NCBI GenBank assembly: GCA_934131175.1 | Contig: CAKOZD010000026.1 | Span: forward strand, 1 to 14,556 | Direction of reading: 5' to 3' | DNA length: 14,556 nucleotides | From: an uncultured Bacilli bacterium | GTDB taxonomy: Bacteria > Bacillota_I > Bacilli_A > RF39 > UBA660 | Part shown: one piece after another, positions 6,297-13,648 of the stretch | Numbering within the stretch: the stretch's first letter is position 1 | How the letters are laid out: each line of letters begins with the position of its first letter | Translations under genes and position numbers: made by a program | Notes under the pieces: model-generated | Seen by the model: only the letters and a program-made list of their open reading frames with translations | Databases searched by the model: none | What the model was told of the DNA's origin: nothing

Positions 6297-6302
6297 TATA
6301 AT
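6297..6302 (+). promoter_or_regulatory. -10 element for ftsK, almost leaderless-short
   Basis: A perfect TATAAT is at 6297-6302. No good -35 lies 16-18 bases upstream, where the T-rich end of the previous terminator sits. Transcription would begin near 6309, just before the SD GGATGTGAT (6310-6318), leaving a leader of about 16 nt. Confidence 0.55.
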
Positions 6303-6324
6303 GATTACAGGATGTGATTATGAT

Positions 6325-8613
6325 ATGGCGAAAAAAAAGAAAAAGAAAACTAAAAGCAAATCAACTTTAGAAATAGGAATTGAAGTATATGCATTATTAT
6401 TAATATTTATTTCAATACTAGGTCTTGGAAAATTAGGCCCTGTAGGAAAATTGATAACATCTTTTAGTTTATTTTTAACAGGATCTGCTTATATGCCTTT
6501 CTTAGTACTTTTATTAATTTTAGGAATATATGCGTTTCTAAAAAAAGAATGGCCAGACTTTTTTACTACAAAAATGTTAGGACTATATTTATTTATAATA
6601 GGATTTTTAACTTTTATGCACTGGGATTTTATTGCAGAAAATAATGGTAATGCCAGTTTAATCTTTAGAGAAACTCTAGACTGTTTAGTAAAAGGATTTA
6701 ATTCATTAATGAATACAGGTGTAGTTTCAGATATGGTCTCAGTAGGTGGAGGAATAATTGGAGGAGTATTCGCATTGATATTTTCTAAATTATTCTCGAT
6801 TCTTGGAATGAAAATAGTGACAATTATTTTTATAATTGTAGGTATTTGTATGTTTACAGGATTCTCAATTAGTGACTTTATAAGAGAAAGAATTACTCTT
6901 GCAAAAGAACACAAAGAAACAAAAGATGCACATAATCAAGAGTCTGATGAGCACCATACAAATAATCCATTACTTACAGATAAAAAAGTTAAAATTAGTA
7001 ATGGTAATGAAATCGAAGAAGAAGTTGAAAAACCAAAAATTAAAAGTATTGATGAATTAAAGAAAATGACTTCTGAACAAGAAAAACCAAAAGAACAAGT
7101 AGAAGAAAAGGAAGAAGTAAAAGAAGAGAAAAAAGATTATACCAATCCAAGTTATCAATTACCACCATTAACTCTTTTAGATAAACCTAAAGCAAGAAAC
7201 AATTCAATGGATAATGCTGCAATAGAAGCAAACATTGAAAAACTAGAAGAAGTATTAAAAAGTTTCAATGTAACTGCAAAAGTGGTAGAAGTACATATTG
7301 GACCAACAGTTGCCCAATATGAATTAGAAATAGCAAGCGGTACAAGAGTAAATAAAATAACAACACTAAGTCGTGAAATTGCATTAGCACTATCTAAAAA
7401 AGATGTTCGTATAGAAGCACCAATCCCAGGCAAAAGTACTGTAGGAATAGAATTTGCAAATGAAAAACCAACATCTGTAAGTTTCTATGAGATAATGGCG
7501 AGTAAAGTAATGCAACAGAATCAAGATAAAAAATTAATGGTTCCACTAGGAAAATCAATCATGGGAGATATTGGTGTATGTGAAATAAATAAAATGCCAC
7601 ATATGTTAATAGCCGGTACTACAGGTTCTGGTAAATCAGTTTGTGTAAATGGAATTATATGTTCAATCTTAATGAGAGCAAAACCAGATGAAGTAAAACT
7701 CGCTATGGTTGACCCAAAAGTAGTTGAATTATCCGTTTATAATGGAATACCACATTTAATGTGCCCTGTTGTTTCAGACCCTAAAAAAGCTGCAGTATTA
7801 CTAGCAAAAATGGTTGCAGAAATGGAAAACAGATACCAACAATTTAGTGAATCAGGTACTAAAAAAATCGAAGGATACAATGAATACGTTGAAAAATGGA
7901 ATAAAACTCATCCTGATATTCAAAAGAAAAAAATGCCATATATTGTAATTATAATAGATGAGTTATCTGATTTAATGATGGTAGCAGCAAAAGAAGTAGA
8001 AGATTCAATATTACGTATTACCCAAAAAGCTCGTGCTGCAGGAATACATTTAATAGTTGCAACACAAAGACCATCAACAGAAGTAATCACAGGTCTTATT
8101 AAAGCAAACATTCCAAGTAGAATTGCCTTTGCAGTAGGTTCAGGAATTGATTCACGAACAATACTAGACCAAGTTGGAGCAGAAAAACTATTAGGAAAAG
8201 GAGATATGTTCTTCTTACCAATAGGTATGAATTCACCAATTCGTATTCAAGGATCTTTTATTACAGATGATGAAATTCAAAGAATAATAAACTTTACTGT
8301 AGAACAACAAAAGGCATCATATGAAGATACATTTATGAATCTTGAAAAAGAAGAACCAAAAGAACAAGCAGTAATGGATGCAGATGTCTCACAAACAAAT
8401 AGCGAAGATGAATTATATGATGAAATAGTAAACTTTGTAATTCAAACTCAAAAAGCCTCAGCATCATTATTACAAAGAAAATTTAAAATTGGTTATAACA
8501 AAGCCGCAACAATGATTGATAAACTAGAAGAAAATGGAATAATTGGACCACCTACAGGAAATTCAAAACCACGTGAAGTATTAGTTCAATTTAGTGAATC
8601 TGAAAAAGAATAG
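6325..8613 (+). CDS. ftsK: FtsK/SpoIIIE family DNA translocase
   Basis: 762 aa, close to B. subtilis SpoIIIE (787). It is a membrane-tethered hexameric ATPase that pumps chromosomal DNA through the closing septum. Seen in order: a Lys-rich N-terminus, several membrane segments within residues 18-180, a charged Glu/Lys linker (about 190-285), and the alpha/beta motor with Walker A GTTGSGKSV (Gly431-Val439, Lys437) and Walker B YIVIIIDELSDLMM (Asp545-Glu546). The C-terminal gamma winged helix (about 694-762, ending PPTGNSKPREVLV) reads the polar guide sequences. An in-frame ATG at 6301 would add eight residues but overlaps the -10 box. ATG 6325 follows GGATGTGAT and begins with the basic MAKKKKKK, so it is chosen. 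It could serve division, sporulation or both; sequence alone does not say. The next gene starts 8 bases after the stop and should be co-transcribed. Confidence 0.95.
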   Translation: MAKKKKKKTKSKSTLEIGIEVYALLLIFISILGLGKLGPVGKLITSFSLFLTGSAYMPFLVLLLILGIYAFLKKEWPDFFTTKMLGLYLFIIGFLTFMHWDFIAENNGNASLIFRETLDCLVKGFNSLMNTGVVSDMVSVGGGIIGGVFALIFSKLFSILGMKIVTIIFIIVGICMFTGFSISDFIRERITLAKEHKETKDAHNQESDEHHTNNPLLTDKKVKISNGNEIEEEVEKPKIKSIDELKKMTSEQEKPKEQVEEKEEVKEEKKDYTNPSYQLPPLTLLDKPKARNNSMDNAAIEANIEKLEEVLKSFNVTAKVVEVHIGPTVAQYELEIASGTRVNKITTLSREIALALSKKDVRIEAPIPGKSTVGIEFANEKPTSVSFYEIMASKVMQQNQDKKLMVPLGKSIMGDIGVCEINKMPHMLIAGTTGSGKSVCVNGIICSILMRAKPDEVKLAMVDPKVVELSVYNGIPHLMCPVVSDPKKAAVLLAKMVAEMENRYQQFSESGTKKIEGYNEYVEKWNKTHPDIQKKKMPYIVIIIDELSDLMMVAAKEVEDSILRITQKARAAGIHLIVATQRPSTEVITGLIKANIPSRIAFAVGSGIDSRTILDQVGAEKLLGKGDMFFLPIGMNSPIRIQGSFITDDEIQRIINFTVEQQKASYEDTFMNLEKEEPKEQAVMDADVSQTNSEDELYDEIVNFVIQTQKASASLLQRKFKIGYNKAATMIDKLEENGIIGPPTGNSKPREVLVQFSESEKE

Positions 8614-8621
8614 GGGATAGT

Positions 8622-9242
8622 ATGTCAGAAAATAAAAAAACAGAAGAAGAAATATTTGAAGAAAATATAAATAAAATAACAAAAGAATTTGAAAAAAATA
8701 AAAGAGGAACAAACGCAAAATTAGAAAGAGCACTTTTAGAAATAAAAAAAGAAAAGAATGAAACTTCTCTTACGGAAGTATTAAATTTGCATAAAGAAAA
8801 AGTAATAACAGGAATATTGATTGTAATATTACTTTTATTAGGACTATTTTCTATATCAACAAACCCTGAATCAATGATTATGTATTATTTTGGAATGGTA
8901 TTTTTCTTAGCAGGTTTTTTCATAGGAACAAATCAAGATTCTAAAATGGTAATAATATTTCTCTTCAGTCATGGCGGAACTGGTCTTGCATTAATGTTAG
9001 GCTCACTTTTATATCCAATCTTTGATAGCCCAATACTTAGTGATATGCCAACAAAATTAACAATTGTTTTAATAATTATCTTTGGACTTGCCTTAATTGG
9101 ATTTATCTTAGAAACGATATTTAATATAGCAGAAAGATTTGACATACATAAAGCATATGTTCCATTTCTATTAGGAATATTTACAACAGCAGTATTTATC
9201 GCAACATTTATCCCAAGATTAATAGTTCCAGGAATATTTTAA
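8622..9242 (+). CDS. Multi-pass membrane protein, unknown function
   Basis: 206 aa; I do not recognise the family. Residues 1-60 are charged, Glu/Lys-rich and probably coiled-coil (ENINKITKEFEKNKRG...LERALLEIKKEKNE). Five hydrophobic segments follow at about 61-79, 85-102, 108-131, 145-166 and 178-198. A single notable polar patch, FSHGGTG (115-121), falls inside segment three. A cytosolic N-terminus and five segments would put the C-terminus outside. Start is ATG 8622 with AGGGGA (8612-8617) overlapping the ftsK stop, so it is translated from the ftsK transcript, and a strong terminator ends the unit. The tight coupling to ftsK hints at an envelope or division role, but nothing in the protein itself shows it. 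Confidence 0.85.
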   Translation: MSENKKTEEEIFEENINKITKEFEKNKRGTNAKLERALLEIKKEKNETSLTEVLNLHKEKVITGILIVILLLLGLFSISTNPESMIMYYFGMVFFLAGFFIGTNQDSKMVIIFLFSHGGTGLALMLGSLLYPIFDSPILSDMPTKLTIVLIIIFGLALIGFILETIFNIAERFDIHKAYVPFLLGIFTTAVFIATFIPRLIVPGIF

Positions 9243-9246
9243 AACT

Positions 9247-9283
9247 AAACTAGTTCAAATAATAAAAATGAACTAGTTTTTTT
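9247..9283 (+). terminator. Strong terminator of the ftsK unit
   Basis: AAACTAGTTC (9247-9256) pairs perfectly with GAACTAGTTT (9270-9279), 10 bp with a 13-nt loop, followed by Ts to 9283. Confidence 0.9.
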
Positions 9284-9294
9284 ATATAAATGTT

Positions 9295-9303
9295 TGCTAT
9301 AAT
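9295..9303 (+). promoter_or_regulatory. Extended -10 promoter of deoD
   Basis: TGC followed by TATAAT (9298-9303) is an extended -10. The -35 window (about 9274-9281) falls in the terminator arm and has no good hexamer. Transcription should start near 9310, so the leader is about 19 nt. Confidence 0.7.
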
Positions 9304-9328
9304 GTTATAAGAAAGAAGGTTGATTATT

Positions 9329-10042
9329 GTGCCAACACCACATATTGAAAGTAAAAAAGAAGAAATCGCAAAGAATGTCTTAATGCCAGGAGACCCATTA
9401 AGAGCAAAATACATTGCAGAAAACTTTTTAGAAGATTATAAATTAATAAATACTGTAAGAAACATGTATGGATATACAGGAAAATATAAAGGAAAAGAAG
9501 TAACAGTATTTGCATCAGGAATGGGAGTTCCAAGTATTGGTATATATTCTTATGAATTATATAAATTCTATGATGTAGAAAATATAATAAGAATAGGAAC
9601 ATGTGGTTCATTTAATGAAAATATAAAACTATTAGATGTAATATTATCAAGTGGAGCTTATTGTAAAAGTTATTTTGATGAACTATTAGATGGAGTTGAT
9701 TTAAACTTTATCCAGTCATCTCAAGAACTAAATAGAAAGATCATGAATAAAGCAAAAGAAAGAAATCTTGACTTAAAATATGGAAAAACAATAACATCAG
9801 ACGTATTTGACCTATACTGTGATGATGAAGAAAAATTCAGAGACAGTTTTCCAGATATGAATTTCTTATCAGTTGAAATGGAAGCATTTGGACTATTTTA
9901 TATTGCAAATAAACTAGGAAAAAATGCCTCTTGTCTAATGACTGTAGTTGATTCATTATTTGACAAGAGATCACTTACAAGTGAAGAAAGAGAAAAATCA
10001 TTAAATGATATGATAGAAATGGCATTAGAGTCTATAATTTAG
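9329..10042 (+). CDS. deoD: Purine-nucleoside phosphorylase, DeoD type
   Basis: 237 aa, the usual size of the hexameric enzyme. It splits purine (deoxy)ribonucleosides with phosphate into base and (deoxy)ribose-1-phosphate for salvage. Compared with E. coli DeoD: His5 (PTPHI), Gly21 and Arg25 (MPGDPLRAKYIAE), Arg44 (NTVRNMYG), Arg88 with IGTCG, the VEMEA motif (Glu183-Met184-Glu185), the catalytic Asp208 and Arg221 (SEER) are all present. Two changes stand out: the phosphate-site Ser of GSCG is Thr91, and the TVSDH stretch around the catalytic Asp reads TVVDS. An upstream TTG (9320) is in frame, but GTG 9329 gives the MPTPHI start matching the E. coli enzyme, with AGAAGG (9313-9318) before it. 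It has its own extended -10 promoter, and the M16 genes follow 38 bases later, probably on the same transcript. Confidence 0.94.
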   Translation: MPTPHIESKKEEIAKNVLMPGDPLRAKYIAENFLEDYKLINTVRNMYGYTGKYKGKEVTVFASGMGVPSIGIYSYELYKFYDVENIIRIGTCGSFNENIKLLDVILSSGAYCKSYFDELLDGVDLNFIQSSQELNRKIMNKAKERNLDLKYGKTITSDVFDLYCDDEEKFRDSFPDMNFLSVEMEAFGLFYIANKLGKNASCLMTVVDSLFDKRSLTSEEREKSLNDMIEMALESII

Positions 10043-10080
10043 AAAAAATTAGCCATAATAATATTAGTGAGGTGAAACAA

Positions 10081-11343
10081 ATGCAAGTAATAAATAAAGA
10101 TTTAGGTTCATATAACCTACATTTTATAAAAACAGACTTATTTAAAACAATAACAATGAAAGTAATATTTCATACTCCAATAATTAAAGAAGATATAACA
10201 AAGAGGAATATCCTATCAGATATTCTTCTTCAGTCTACAAAAGAGTATAAAACAAGAAGAGATTTAACCATTAAGTCAGAAGACTTATATGCAGCAGATA
10301 TTTATACTGCTAATCAAAGAGTAGGTAACTACATAATGACAAGTTTTATTCTTCAAACATTAAATGATAAATATACAGAAGAAAATAACTTTGAAGAATC
10401 AATAAAATTCCTACATGAAATAATATTTAATCCAGATGTAGAAGAAGAAAGATTTAAAGAAGACAAATTAGAACTAGTAAAAAGTAATGCAACACTAGCA
10501 CTAAATTCTATAAAAGAGGATGCTGCAAATTACTCTTTAATTAGAATGAGTGAAGCATATGATAAAACAAGTCCAATCTCATATAGAATGACAGGATACT
10601 TAGAAGATTTAGATAAGATTACTGAAGAAAATTTATATGAATATTATGAAAGAATGTTAGATAATGACTATGTAGATATATTTATTCTTGGAGATATAAA
10701 TGAAAAAGAATTATTACCAATAATAAAAAAATACTTTAAATTCAAAAAAGTAAAGAAAAGAAAAGCAGAATACTATTTACCTAATAAAAAACCACGCAAG
10801 AGAAGATTATTTGCAAAAGAAACAACAAAAAATTCTCAATCTAAATTGGCAATTGCTTGTCCAATATCAAAAATGACAGATTATGAGAAAAACTATTCAT
10901 TACTTCTTGCAAATATTATCTTAGGAGGAACAGGAGACTCTAAATTATTTAAAGAAGTAAGAGAAGAAAACTCTCTATGTTATACAATAAGATCAAACTA
11001 TAATAGACTTGATAATTTAATGGTAATAAACGCAGGAATTGATAATGTTAATTTTGATAAAGCAGTTGAACTTATTACTAAGAATGTTCAAGATATGAAA
11101 AAAGGTAAATTTACAGATTCAGATATTGATGTTGCAAAAGAGTTTTATAAAACATCTGCAGAAAGTTTAATGGAGTCACCATCAAGAATAATAAATGAAG
11201 TATTAACAGAAGAAATTCTTGGAGTAGAACCTCTTTCTGAGAGAGTAAGAAAAATAGAAAAAGTTACAAAAAGAGATATTATAAGAGCTTGTAAAAAAAT
11301 AAATATGGATACAGTATTCTTATTGGAAGGAGGTAATAAATAA
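10081..11343 (+). CDS. ymfF: M16-family protein without zinc site (YmfF-like)
   Basis: 420 aa, M16 peptidase fold. The N-terminal half lacks the HxxEH zinc motif: where it would be, the sequence reads RNILSDILLQSTKEYKTRRDL. The C-terminal domain keeps GGTGDSKLFKEVREENSLCY (281-301), with Arg294 and Tyr301, the Arg/Tyr pair typical of the non-catalytic partner in two-subunit M16 enzymes. Next to a zinc-bearing M16 gene this matches B. subtilis YmfF-YmfH, a pair reported as associated with 5-aminopentanol modification of EF-P. That role is transferred by family and not shown here. The symbol is given by similarity and gene order. A GTG at 10072 is in frame, but it is part of the SD GAGGTG (10069-10074); ATG 10081 is 6 bases beyond. 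The stop overlaps the next ATG by one base, so the two subunits are made together. Probably cytosolic, with no signal peptide. Confidence 0.85.
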   Translation: MQVINKDLGSYNLHFIKTDLFKTITMKVIFHTPIIKEDITKRNILSDILLQSTKEYKTRRDLTIKSEDLYAADIYTANQRVGNYIMTSFILQTLNDKYTEENNFEESIKFLHEIIFNPDVEEERFKEDKLELVKSNATLALNSIKEDAANYSLIRMSEAYDKTSPISYRMTGYLEDLDKITEENLYEYYERMLDNDYVDIFILGDINEKELLPIIKKYFKFKKVKKRKAEYYLPNKKPRKRRLFAKETTKNSQSKLAIACPISKMTDYEKNYSLLLANIILGGTGDSKLFKEVREENSLCYTIRSNYNRLDNLMVINAGIDNVNFDKAVELITKNVQDMKKGKFTDSDIDVAKEFYKTSAESLMESPSRIINEVLTEEILGVEPLSERVRKIEKVTKRDIIRACKKINMDTVFLLEGGNK

Positions 11344-12617
11344 TGAAAAAATTAGAATTAAAAGGGTTAGATATGACTCTTTATAAAGAAAAATTTAATA
11401 ATGGACTAGAAATATATTTATTACCATACCCTAATAAGAAAAATTATTTTATAAGTTATGCTACACACTTCGGAAGTGATATATTATCATTTATAGATAA
11501 AGATAATAAAACTCATACGCCACCACTTGGAGTAGCTCATTTCTTAGAACATAAAATGTTTGACCAAGAAACAGGAGAAGACCCATTTGCTTTCTTTTCA
11601 AAGTCAGGAACAGATGCTAATGCTTCAACATCATATGATAATACTCAGTATATCTGTATGGGAACAAAGAACTTTAGAGAAAACTTAAGATATTTATTAA
11701 AGTATGTTAATAGTCCATATTATACAGATGACAATGTTGAAAAAGAAAAAGGAATAATTGCTGAAGAAATAAAAATGTATGATGATATTCCAGATTATAA
11801 ATTAGAAGCAAAACTAAGAGAATGTCTTTATAAAAATAGTCCAAGAAGAATAGATATAGCAGGAACAGTAGAAGAAATAAATAAAATTACTAAGGAAGAT
11901 TTATATGAATGCTATAATGGTTTTTATAAACCAAATAATATGTTTATAGTAATAGTTGGAAACTTTTCTCTAGAAGATGCAACAGAAGTAATAAAAGAAG
12001 AATTAAAAGATAAAGAAGAATCAACTATATCAAAAATAGAACATATAAAAGAACCAAAAAAAGTCAATGAAAAAGAATTAGTAATAAAAGAAAATATTGA
12101 AGTTTCAAAACTTGCTTTTGGACTTAAAGTTCCAATAAAAGACATTAATATGAAAGAAGAAGAATTAGACTTATATTTAGGCATGATTACAAATATGCTT
12201 TTTGGAGCATCATCAGAGTTTAGAGAAAGAGTAAGAAAGGCACAATTATTAAATAATATATACACAGAATGGGAAGCATTAGAAGACTATAGAACATTCT
12301 ATTTAATGGCATCAACAAAAGAACCAGATAAGTTATTAAGTGAAATAAAAGATGAATTGTCATCCCTTGCACTTCCAGAAAAAGTATTTAAAAGAATAAA
12401 AAAAGTCTGGATAGCAAATGAAGTAAAGATGATAGATGATATAGATGCTACTATGTATAATTTATTTGATGATATTACTAAATATAATAAAGTAATAAAT
12501 AATAGACTAGAACTTATAAGAAAAATGAGTATTACTAAATTAAAAGAAGTAGTTAAAAAAATTGATTTTAATAATACAAGTGTTGTTAAAATGTTATGTA
12601 ATGAAAAAGAAGATTAA
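11343..12617 (+). CDS. ymfH: M16-family zinc metallopeptidase (YmfH-like)
   Basis: 424 aa with the inverted zinc motif His66-Phe-Leu-Glu69-His70 (GVAHFLEHKMF) and the third ligand Glu142 in GIIAEEIKMYDD, so the zinc site is complete. Further M16 features are SGTDANASTSYDNTQYIC after the motif, YNGFYKPNNMFIVIVGN at the end of the first domain and SSEFRERVRKAQLLNNIY in the second. There is no signal peptide, so it should act in the cytosol as the catalytic half of a heterodimer with the preceding zinc-less subunit. The B. subtilis counterpart is linked to EF-P modification, but its substrate is unclear. The ATG overlaps the upstream TAA (TAATG), with GGAGG (11329-11333) before it. Strongly charged Lys/Glu segments (about 225-265) between domains are typical of AT-rich genomes. 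Confidence 0.9.
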   Translation: MKKLELKGLDMTLYKEKFNNGLEIYLLPYPNKKNYFISYATHFGSDILSFIDKDNKTHTPPLGVAHFLEHKMFDQETGEDPFAFFSKSGTDANASTSYDNTQYICMGTKNFRENLRYLLKYVNSPYYTDDNVEKEKGIIAEEIKMYDDIPDYKLEAKLRECLYKNSPRRIDIAGTVEEINKITKEDLYECYNGFYKPNNMFIVIVGNFSLEDATEVIKEELKDKEESTISKIEHIKEPKKVNEKELVIKENIEVSKLAFGLKVPIKDINMKEEELDLYLGMITNMLFGASSEFRERVRKAQLLNNIYTEWEALEDYRTFYLMASTKEPDKLLSEIKDELSSLALPEKVFKRIKKVWIANEVKMIDDIDATMYNLFDDITKYNKVINNRLELIRKMSITKLKEVVKKIDFNNTSVVKMLCNEKED

Positions 12618-12639
12618 TATTTAATTTTCTTTTTTATTA

Positions 12640-12648
12640 TGTTAAAAT
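12640..12648 (+). promoter_or_regulatory. Weak extended -10 before the 302-aa gene
   Basis: TGT followed by TAAAAT (12643-12648) resembles an extended -10; no -35 is evident. No terminator separates this from ymfH, so readthrough from upstream is also possible. Confidence 0.35.
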
Positions 12649-12670
12649 TAAGAAGAATAGAGGTGTAGAT

Positions 12671-13579
12671 ATGGATGAGTTTAAAATAGGGGATGACATA
12701 GAAGAAACTCCTGGAACTTCTCGTATTAGAAAAGAAAACAATATAATACCAATAATAATTGTAGTAATAGTTGCAATCGCAATAGGTTTAGGAGTATTTT
12801 TTATAAGTAATAGTATTCTAAATCCAAAGAAAAAAGAAGTAAAAGAAGACGTTATCACAACAACACTTGATACAAAAGATGAAAATGTTCAAATACTTTA
12901 TAACTATGTAACTTATGGAATTAATAATATTAGAAATGATAAATTTATAAAAGAACAAAACACATCAATTGACTCTTTTACTAATTATGAAAAATTCTAT
13001 TATGCGTTACTATTTGCAGAAGCAGATGATTTTGAAGAAACAGGTAGAACAGACTCACAAGGAAATAAAATATACAATATTTCAGATGCAAAAGTAAAAA
13101 ATTATATGGAAAGATTCTTTGGTCCAAATATTGATTACTCAACAACAAGTGAAGTAACATATACATTTAACTTCTCAATGAATGGAAAAAATATTGGTAC
13201 TATGAAACATAATGATTCATTATCTGGTTTTGATACAGTATTTACAAACACATCAGTAAGAGAACAACAAAACTATATAAAACCATTCTATACAAAATTA
13301 TCAAGTGCCTCTTCTAAATCAGATGGAACTCTTGAAATAAATGAAAAAATTATTTATACAGACACAAAAGAAGAAAATGGATTATATACAATAAGTATTT
13401 ATAAAGACTATCAACATACAATGTTAATTGATAGTAAAACAAATATTACAAAAGAAAAATTACCAACAACAGAAATATCAATAGAAGATTATTTATCAAA
13501 TGCATCAACAATTACATATAAGTTTAATAGTGCAAATCAAACATATTACTTTGAAAGTAGTACTATTTCAAATAGTTAA
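12671..13579 (+). CDS. Single-pass membrane protein, unknown function
   Basis: 302 aa, family not recognised. A short acidic N-terminus (1-24, no Sec cleavage site) is followed by one strong membrane segment (about 25-47, IIPIIIVVIVAIAIGLGVFF), a basic NPKKK stop and a long extracytoplasmic part. The topology is therefore type II, N-in. Residues 60-150 look helical (QILYNYVTYGINNIRND...YEKFYYALLFAEADDF). Residues 150-300 are rich in Thr/Ser/Asn/Tyr with alternating hydrophobic residues, suggesting beta-strands; no Cys and no catalytic motif are visible. The SD AGAGGTG (12659-12665) is 5 bases before ATG 12671. It follows ymfH by 53 bases without a terminator, so it may be co-transcribed or use the weak -10 at 12643. 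A strong terminator overlaps its stop. A cell-surface or envelope-sensor role is possible but unsupported. Confidence 0.85.
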   Translation: MDEFKIGDDIEETPGTSRIRKENNIIPIIIVVIVAIAIGLGVFFISNSILNPKKKEVKEDVITTTLDTKDENVQILYNYVTYGINNIRNDKFIKEQNTSIDSFTNYEKFYYALLFAEADDFEETGRTDSQGNKIYNISDAKVKNYMERFFGPNIDYSTTSEVTYTFNFSMNGKNIGTMKHNDSLSGFDTVFTNTSVREQQNYIKPFYTKLSSASSKSDGTLEINEKIIYTDTKEENGLYTISIYKDYQHTMLIDSKTNITKEKLPTTEISIEDYLSNASTITYKFNSANQTYYFESSTISNS

Positions 13580-13599
13580 AGTGCCTAGGCACTTTTTTT
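13578..13599 (+). terminator. Strong terminator overlapping the stop of the 302-aa gene
   Basis: AAAGTGCCTAGGCACTTT (13578-13595) is a perfect 18-bp palindrome that shares the stop codon's last bases and ends in a run of seven Ts. Being symmetric with flanking A and T runs, it may work in both directions. Confidence 0.9.
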
Positions 13600-13605
13600 A
13601 TTATA

Positions 13606-13614
13606 TGTTATAAT
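13606..13614 (+). promoter_or_regulatory. Extended -10 promoter of the last gene
   Basis: TGT followed by TATAAT (13609-13614), directly after the terminator T-run. No clear -35 is present. Start of transcription would be near 13621, giving a leader of about 28 nt. Confidence 0.65.
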
Positions 13615-13648
13615 TAAGGTAAAATAATAATTAATGGATGTGATACTT

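Noticed and set aside
6301..6324. ATG at 6301 as the ftsK start
   Set aside because: It overlaps the TATAAT -10 box and lacks an SD; ATG 6325 has one at proper spacing and starts a typical basic N-terminus.
9320..9328. TTG at 9320 as the deoD start
   Set aside because: It would overlap the SD; GTG 9329 gives the conserved MPTPHI beginning.
12621..12651. TTAATTTT/AAAATTAA stem between ymfH and the next gene, as a terminator
   Set aside because: All A-T, 15-nt loop and no T-run downstream; it overlaps a better -10 reading.
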